Below the pieces are notes generated by a model. The model ran no database searches, had not been told where the DNA came from, and saw only the letters and a program-made list of their open reading frames with translations. A DNA stretch of 64,000 nucleotides, taken from assembly GCA_019670725.1 (NCBI GenBank), contig AP024629.1:372001-436000 (forward strand), given 5' to 3'. Every line of letters begins with the position of its first letter. Position 1 is the first letter of the stretch. This document shows positions 58,860-64,000 of this stretch, in pieces. Source of the DNA: Alphaproteobacteria bacterium SO-S41 (GTDB lineage: Bacteria > Pseudomonadota > Alphaproteobacteria > Micropepsales > Micropepsaceae). A program made the translations under genes and the position numbers.

Positions 58860-60694
58860 TCGGCTGCGCCTTCCAGTTTCGGTTCCAGCTGCGCGACACG
58901 TCCGGCGATCTCCGCCTGGATGAAGCGCGCGGTGATGGGCGTCCCGTCATAGTGCGGGATCGAGACGATCCGCGCCGGATCGATCGCGCCCTCGTTGATC
59001 AGCAGCGTCCGCATCTGCCCGTCGCGGTTCTGCTCCACGACGAAGACCTGCTCGTGCGCGTTGACGAACTCGATCACCTCGTCGGTGAAGGGGAAGGCGC
59101 GAACGCGCAGCGTGTCGAGATGCAGGCCCTTCTTCTCCAGCGTATCCAGCGCTTCGCTCATCGCGGGCGCGGTGGAGCCGAAATAGATCGCGCCGAAGCG
59201 GGCCGGGCGCTGCGCGGTGTGGATGACGGGCTTGGGCACCAGGCCCTTCGCCGTTTCGAACTTGCGCAGCAGGCGCTGCATGTTGTCGACATAGACGGCG
59301 CCTTCTTCCGAATACTTGGCGTAGCGGTCGCGCGAGGTGCCGCGGGTGAAATAGGCGCCGCGCGTCGGGTGCGTGCCGGGCAGGGTGCGGAACGGGATCG
59401 CATCGCCGTCGACATCGAGATAGCGGCCGAAGTCGACGCCGGCATCCAGCATCTCCTTCGTCATGATCTTGCCGCGGTCATAGGTCCGCATGTCGTCCCA
59501 CTCCAGCGGCTCGCACAGCCACTGGTTCATGCCGATATCGAGATCGGACATGACGAAGACCGGGGTCTGTAGCCGCTCGGCCAGATCCAGCGCCTCGGCG
59601 GCGAACAGGAACGCCTCGCGCGGATCCTCGGGGAACAGCAGGACATGCTTGGTGTCGCCGTGGCTTGCGTAGGCGCAGAGCAGGATGTCCGATTGCTGCG
59701 TGCGCGTCGGCATGCCTGTCGAGGGGCCGCCGCGCTGGATGTCGAAGATGACGGCGGGGATTTCGGCGAAATAGGCGAGGCCGAAGAATTCCTGCATCAG
59801 GCTGATGCCGGGCCCCGAGGTCGCGGTGAACGAGCGCGCGCCGTTCCACCCCGCACCGATCACGACGCCGATCGCGGCGAGCTCATCCTCGGCCTGCACG
59901 ATCGCGTAGTTGTTGGCGCCGGTCGCCTCGTCGACACGCAGATCCTTGCAATGCGCCGCAAAGGCTTCGGCGACCGAGGTCGAGGGGGTGATCGGATACC
60001 AGGCCGCGACCGTCGCGCCGCCATAGACGCAGCCGAGCGCCGCGGCGTCGTTGCCCTCGATGAAGATGCGATTGCCCACCTTGTCGGACTTCTCCACCTT
60101 CAGCTTGCAGAGCCCTTCGAGGTGCTCGATCGCATAGTCGCGGCCGATATGCAGCGCCTTGAAGTTCGGCTCCAGCAACCGCTCCTTGCCCTTGAACTGC
60201 TCGCGGATGAGGTCCTCGATCACGGCCGGATCGATGTCGAGGATCGCCGAGAGCGCGCCGACATAGATGATGTTCTTGAAGAGCTGGCGCTGGCGCGGAT
60301 CGCTATAGGTCCGGTTGCAGATCTCGGTCAGCGGCATGCCGATGACGGTGATGTCGGGCCGGAACTTCGAGGGCGGCAGGGGTTTGGAGGAATCGTAGAA
60401 CAGATAGCCGCCCGGCTCGATCGAGGCGACGTCCTTGTCCCAGGTCTGCGGGTTCATCGCGACCATCAGGTCGACGCCGCCGCGCCGGCCCAGCCAGCCC
60501 TGGCCGGAGACGCGCACCTCATACCAGGTCGGCAGGCCCTGGATGTTCGAGGGGAAGATGTTGCGCGAGGCGATCGGCACGCCGGTCTTCAGGATCGACT
60601 TCGCGAACAATTCGTTCGCGCTCGCCGATCCCGAGCCGTTGACGTTGGCGAATTTGACGACGAAGTCGTTGGTCGCGACTATTGGCTTCGGCAT
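58856..60694 (-). CDS. korA: 2-oxoacid:ferredoxin oxidoreductase, fused gamma-alpha subunit
   Basis: A 612-residue protein; the ATG at 60694 lies within the last 16 bp of the upstream gene. An N-terminal gamma domain (about 1-190; VKFANVNGSGSASANELFAK) is fused to the alpha domain (about 210-612; WYPITPSTSVAEAF, TSGPGISLMQEFFG, QRGGPSTGMPTRTQQSDIL). This fused two-subunit type is found in aerobic or microaerobic bacteria. 2-oxoglutarate is the likeliest substrate by architecture, but pyruvate or aryl-pyruvate cannot be excluded. Confidence 0.92.
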   Translation of the reverse strand: MPKPIVATNDFVVKFANVNGSGSASANELFAKSILKTGVPIASRNIFPSNIQGLPTWYEVRVSGQGWLGRRGGVDLMVAMNPQTWDKDVASIEPGGYLFYDSSKPLPPSKFRPDITVIGMPLTEICNRTYSDPRQRQLFKNIIYVGALSAILDIDPAVIEDLIREQFKGKERLLEPNFKALHIGRDYAIEHLEGLCKLKVEKSDKVGNRIFIEGNDAAALGCVYGGATVAAWYPITPSTSVAEAFAAHCKDLRVDEATGANNYAIVQAEDELAAIGVVIGAGWNGARSFTATSGPGISLMQEFFGLAYFAEIPAVIFDIQRGGPSTGMPTRTQQSDILLCAYASHGDTKHVLLFPEDPREAFLFAAEALDLAERLQTPVFVMSDLDIGMNQWLCEPLEWDDMRTYDRGKIMTKEMLDAGVDFGRYLDVDGDAIPFRTLPGTHPTRGAYFTRGTSRDRYAKYSEEGAVYVDNMQRLLRKFETAKGLVPKPVIHTAQRPARFGAIYFGSTAPAMSEALDTLEKKGLHLDTLRVRAFPFTDEVIEFVNAHEQVFVVEQNRDGQMRTLLINEGAIDPARIVSIPHYDGTPITARFIQAEIAGRVAQLEPKLEGAAE

Positions 60695-62463
60695 GACGCA
60701 CTGGCTTGCGGAATTTCGATAAGGGTCTTCTGCATGTCCCACGCGCCCGTCGGGCAGCGTTCGGCGCAGAGACCGCAATGGAGGCAGACGTCCTCGTCCT
60801 TCGCCATGATGCGGCCGGTCTTCAGTTCGGTCGAAACGTAGAGATCCTGCCACTCGTTCGGCGCCGGCGCGGTCAGGCGCGTGCGCAGTTCGGCTTCCTC
60901 GCCATTGGCGGTGAAGGTGATGCAGTCCATCGGACAGATATCGACACAGGCGTCGCACTCGATGCAGAGCTTCGGTGCGAACACGGTCTGCACATCGCAG
61001 TTGAGACAGCGCTGCGCTTCGGCAAAGCCCAGATGCTTGTCGAAGCCGAGTTCGACCTCGGCGCGGATGTCCTTCAGCGCGACCGCGTTATCGAGATGCG
61101 GCACCTTGTAGCGCTTGTCCGCGCGGATATCGTTGTCGTAGCTCCACTCGTGGATGCCCATCTTCTGGCTGGAGACGGCGATCCCCGTCGCCGGCCGCAC
61201 CGCGACATCGTCGCCTTGCGTGAACTTGACGATGGAGGTCGCTGCGCCGTGGCCATGCGCCACCGCCCAGATGATGTTCTTCGGCCCGAACGCCGCGTCG
61301 CCGCCGAAGAAGACCTTCGGATTGGTCGACTGGTAGGTCGTCTCCGACACCTTGGGCATGCCCCAGCGGTCGAACTCGATCCCGACATCGCGCTCGATCC
61401 AGGGGAACGCGTTCTCCTGGCCGATCGCGACGAGGATGTCGTCGCAGGGCATGAAGACGTCGGCCTCGCCCGAGGGCACCAGGCTGCGCTTGCCGTCCTT
61501 GTACTCGGCCTTGACCTTCTCGAAGATCATGCCGGTGAGGCGGCCCTTCTCGTTCGTCACCGATTTGGGGACGAGGAAATTGTGGATCGGAATGCCCTCG
61601 TGGCTGGCGTCTTCCTTCTCCCAGGGCGAGGCCTTCATTTCCTCGAAGCCTGAGCGCACGACGACGCGGACGTCCTCGCCGCCGAGGCGGCGCGCGGTGC
61701 GGCAGCAATCCATCGCGGTATTGCCGCCGCCCAGCACGATCACGCGCTTGCCGATCTTCTCGACATGGCCGAACGAGACGCTCGCCAGCCAGTCGATGCC
61801 GACATGGATATTGCCGGCGACCTGGTCCTGGCCGGGCACTTCAAGATTGCGTCCGCGCGGCGCGCCGCTGCCGACGAAGATCGCGTCATAGTTCTCGGTC
61901 AGCAAAGCCTTCAGGCTGTCCACCCGCTGGCCCAGCTTCAGCTCGGGCTCCAGCCCGGTGATGAAGCCGACCTCTTCGTCCAGCACCGCTTCGGGCAGGC
62001 GGAATTTCGGAATCTGCGTCCGCATGAAGCCGCCGGCTTTGGCGTCGCCGTCATAGATCGTGACGTGGAACCCCAGCGGCAGCAGGTCGCGCGCGACCGT
62101 CAGCGCGGCCGGACCGGCGCCGACCAGCGCGACGCGCTTGCCATTCTTCTCGGTCGCGGGCTTGGGCAGGCGGTCCTGGATGTCGCCCTTGTTGTCGGCG
62201 GTGACGCGCTTCAGGCGGCAGATCGCGACGGGCTGCTCCTCGACCCGGCCACGGCGGCAGGCGGGCTCGCAGGGCCGGTCGCAGGTGCGGCCGAGCACGC
62301 CCGGGAACACGTTGGAATGCCAGTTGACCATATAGGCGTCGGCGTAGCGGCCGGCGGCGATTAGGCGGATGTATTCAGGGACGGGGGTATGGGCGGGACA
62401 CGCCCACTGGCAGTCGACGACCTTGTGCCAGTAATCCGCACCTGCGGGCTCTGTCGGATTCAT
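60679..62463 (-). CDS. FAD/NAD(P)H oxidoreductase with Fe-S modules, partner of KorAB
   Basis: A 594-residue flavoprotein like the small subunit of glutamate synthase. N-terminal cysteine module: CQWACPAHTPVPEYI with CDRPCEPACRRG. FAD motif VALVGAGPAALTVARD; NAD(P) motif VIVLGGGNTAMDCCRTA; FFGGDAAFGPKNIIWAV. Two C-terminal 4Fe-4S ferredoxin modules: CIECDACVDICPMDC and CLHCGLCAERCPTGA. It overlaps korA by 16 bp. Known analogues link 2-oxoglutarate:ferredoxin oxidoreductase to NADP, e.g. in aromatic-degrading Azoarcus. So the operon likely exchanges electrons between ferredoxin-level carriers and NAD(P). Confidence 0.88.
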   Translation of the reverse strand: MNPTEPAGADYWHKVVDCQWACPAHTPVPEYIRLIAAGRYADAYMVNWHSNVFPGVLGRTCDRPCEPACRRGRVEEQPVAICRLKRVTADNKGDIQDRLPKPATEKNGKRVALVGAGPAALTVARDLLPLGFHVTIYDGDAKAGGFMRTQIPKFRLPEAVLDEEVGFITGLEPELKLGQRVDSLKALLTENYDAIFVGSGAPRGRNLEVPGQDQVAGNIHVGIDWLASVSFGHVEKIGKRVIVLGGGNTAMDCCRTARRLGGEDVRVVVRSGFEEMKASPWEKEDASHEGIPIHNFLVPKSVTNEKGRLTGMIFEKVKAEYKDGKRSLVPSGEADVFMPCDDILVAIGQENAFPWIERDVGIEFDRWGMPKVSETTYQSTNPKVFFGGDAAFGPKNIIWAVAHGHGAATSIVKFTQGDDVAVRPATGIAVSSQKMGIHEWSYDNDIRADKRYKVPHLDNAVALKDIRAEVELGFDKHLGFAEAQRCLNCDVQTVFAPKLCIECDACVDICPMDCITFTANGEEAELRTRLTAPAPNEWQDLYVSTELKTGRIMAKDEDVCLHCGLCAERCPTGAWDMQKTLIEIPQASASCRSQ

Positions 62464-62740
62464 GCGGGTGCAAGGCCCCACCGCGCGGGGCTCAACCAAA
62501 AGCGCAACTCAACCATGTTCTCGGGCCACCCTCATGGTCGCCGTTTACCCGGCGATCCCTGCGGTTATTTTCGACCCGTCATGGGCTTAGCGCAATAAAA
62601 TCTACGCGGGTGCGCCGCAGCAATCGTCCATTTAGCTGTCAAAAATCGTCCAAATAAGAATCATTCTCATTGTCATCTCAGATATCCGTCGCTAGAAGTG
62701 CGCCGCATTCGCAATACCGGGGCAACGGGGACCGAAATTG
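62464..62740. promoter_or_regulatory. Intergenic region between the kor operon and siderophore receptor gene
   Basis: No gene is seen. It must hold divergent promoters. The right half is AT-rich and carries a Fur-box-like sequence at 62655-62669; the left part, after the diaphorase start, is GC-rich without visible motifs. Confidence 0.45.
62655..62669. promoter_or_regulatory. Fur-box-like sequence before the siderophore receptor gene
   Basis: TAAGAATCATTCTCA reads TGAGAATGATTCTTA on the other strand, close to the TGATAATCATTATCA core of Fur boxes. It is 72 bp before the ATG, and the gene product is an iron-siderophore receptor type, so the position makes sense. Fur, or another alphaproteobacterial iron regulator, may bind. 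Confidence 0.6.
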
Positions 62741-64000
62741 ATGATGAAGAAGCATGCTGGCGTGCGGGCGATTGCTCGCCCGCGTCTGGGGCTGTCGGCG
62801 GTGGCTGGCGTGGCGGGATTGGCGCTGGCACATGGCGCCGCGCAGGCCGCTGACACCACGGCGCCGGTTCAGGTCGCCGAAGTGAACGCAAGCGGCGAGA
62901 CGGTCAACGTCACCGGCGAGCGCAAGAAGCCGGAATCGCCGAAATACACGGCGCCGCTGCTCGACACGCCGCAGACCATCACCATCATCGATTCCGGCAC
63001 GATCCGCGGCCAGAACCTGCTGACCCTGCGCGAGATCCTCTCGACCGCGCCCGGCATCACCTTCGGCGCCGGCGAAGGCGGCGGCGGCTATGGCGACAGC
63101 ATCAACCTGCGCGGCTATGCGGCGAACTCCGACATCACCGTCGACGGCGTGAAGGACAGCGCGCAGTACACCCGCACCGACCCCTTCAACCTCGAGCAGA
63201 TCGAGCTCGTGAACGGCGCGAACTCCGTCTATGGCGGTTCGGGCTCGCTGGGCGGTTCGATCAACATCGTTTCCAAGACGCCGCACGGCAACGACACGAC
63301 CACGGTCGTCGGCGGCCTCGGCACCGACGGCTATGGCCGCGTCACGCTGGATACCGACCAGAAGGTCACGGACCAGATCGCCATCCGCCTCAACGCCATG
63401 GGCCATAAGCAGGACGTGCCCGGCCGCGACGTGGAAAACTACAGCCGCTGGGGCATCGCGCCGTCGATCGTCTTCGGTCTCGGCTCGCCGACCACCGTCA
63501 CGCTCAACTATCTCCATCAGGAAGACGATAACATCCCGCAATACGGCGTGCCGTATTACGCCAACGCCTTCAACAACGGCCCGGTGCCCGGCGTCGATCC
63601 ATCGAAGTATTATGGCTACGCCAATCTCGATACCCAGCTGATCGACGTCGACCAGTTCACCGTAAAGGTCGATCACGAGTTCAACGAATGGCTCTCGGTC
63701 CGCAACCTCACCCGTTACCAGGAAGTCGATCAGGTCTCGGTCGTCGACCCGCCGCAGAGCGGCGTGTGGTGTATCGCCTCCGGCATCAACATCGCGACCG
63801 GCGCCGCCTGTGCGACACCCGGCCAGTACACGGTCGGCGGCCCGCGCGGCAATCGCCGCGATACCAAGAATACGCTGCTCTACAACCAGACCGACTTCGC
63901 GGCGCAGTTCGAGACCGGTGGGCTGAAGCACAGCCTCGTCTTCGGCTTCTCGATCGCGGACGAGGACTACCACCTCGAAACCGGCAACGTGCTGCGCAAC
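62741..64000 (+). CDS. Catecholate-siderophore-type TonB-dependent receptor (5' part)
   Basis: The first 420 codons from ATG 62741; the gene runs off the window. Signal peptide at residues 1-36 or so (ending AQAA). TonB-box-like ETVNVTGERK at about 54-63; plug motifs LLDTPQTITIIDSG, SINLRGYAANSDITVDGVKD, EQIELVNGANSVYGGSGSLGGSINIVSK. This layout is that of Fiu/BfrA-like catecholate siderophore receptors. The Fur-box-like sequence upstream fits iron repression. The barrel end cannot be seen. Confidence 0.88.
   Translation, partial: MMKKHAGVRAIARPRLGLSAVAGVAGLALAHGAAQAADTTAPVQVAEVNASGETVNVTGERKKPESPKYTAPLLDTPQTITIIDSGTIRGQNLLTLREILSTAPGITFGAGEGGGGYGDSINLRGYAANSDITVDGVKDSAQYTRTDPFNLEQIELVNGANSVYGGSGSLGGSINIVSKTPHGNDTTTVVGGLGTDGYGRVTLDTDQKVTDQIAIRLNAMGHKQDVPGRDVENYSRWGIAPSIVFGLGSPTTVTLNYLHQEDDNIPQYGVPYYANAFNNGPVPGVDPSKYYGYANLDTQLIDVDQFTVKVDHEFNEWLSVRNLTRYQEVDQVSVVDPPQSGVWCIASGINIATGAACATPGQYTVGGPRGNRRDTKNTLLYNQTDFAAQFETGGLKHSLVFGFSIADEDYHLETGNVLRN

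Noticed and set aside
1-64000. CRISPR arrays, insertion sequences, prophage genes, toxin-antitoxin pairs or integrase/att sites.
   Set aside because: No regular spacer repeats, transposase or phage-like proteins were seen. The only dispersed repeats are the four short palindromic units and these carry no gene.

Overview
The window looks like a chromosomal segment of an aerobic, GC-rich alphaproteobacterium. The evidence is codon usage saturated with G/C third positions, an IalB-family protein overlapping rlmN, a GcvA-like LysR regulator, a tRNA-Ala(CGC), several long-barrel TonB-dependent receptors, and intergenic palindromes of the GTCATGGCCGGGCTTGACC type, which I recall as common in Rhizobiales-like genomes. 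I cannot fix the genus. Many CoA-linked dehydrogenases, hydratases, SDRs and TonB receptors suggest a heterotroph that degrades lipids, aromatics or terpenoids. No rRNA, CRISPR array, insertion sequence or prophage is visible.

Layout. 1-0.2 kb: start of a Zur-type regulator (minus strand, cut by the window edge). 0.5-6 kb: a DUF1302 / DUF1329 / YCF48-like envelope module. 6.2-8.5 kb: two tandem ferritin-like diiron proteins. 8.6-10.8 kb: TonB-dependent receptor. 10.9-19 kb: a catabolic block with DUF3237, MFS transporter, enoyl-CoA hydratase, AlkB, two acyl-CoA-dehydrogenase-fold flavoproteins, TetR regulator, a second hydratase and an SDR. 19-31 kb: mostly housekeeping (tRNA-Ala, YggT, folD, argG, Rrf2 regulator, rlmN, IalB, ECF sigma factor, TrmH-type methylase, asparaginase, quinone reductase, a MurA-like enzyme with Asp in place of the catalytic Cys). 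31-35.6 kb: a 37-residue small ORF, LysR regulator, SDR, BON-OmpA protein and its coiled-coil partner. 35.7-41.7 kb: cytochrome c, lutABC, a FecR-domain protein, lepA. 41.8-46.4 kb: poorly characterised envelope proteins and a hydrolase. 47-57.6 kb: an apparent regulon (flavin reductase, two VOC proteins, SnoaL-like protein, MarR regulator, TonB receptor) joined by a shared 15-bp palindrome. A tightly overlapping four-gene operon (APH-fold kinase, divergent enolase, 2-hydroxyacid dehydrogenase, hydrolase fold lacking the usual Ser) sits inside this stretch. 57.8-62.5 kb: a three-gene 2-oxoacid:ferredoxin oxidoreductase operon with its own FAD/Fe-S electron-transfer subunit. 62.7 kb to the end: a catecholate-siderophore-type TonB receptor behind a Fur-box-like sequence, cut by the window edge.

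How the genes may work together (inference). TonB receptors and the DUF1302/DUF1329 module would handle outer-membrane passage of hydrophobic or bulky compounds. The diiron proteins, flavin monooxygenase-like protein, acyl-CoA dehydrogenase, hydratases and SDRs would oxidise them. LutABC, KorAB and the diaphorase would feed carbon and electrons into central metabolism. The strongest candidates for something undescribed are the kinase-enolase-dehydrogenase-hydrolase operon at 49.6-53.5 kb and the GTCAACTAGGTTGAC regulon around it.
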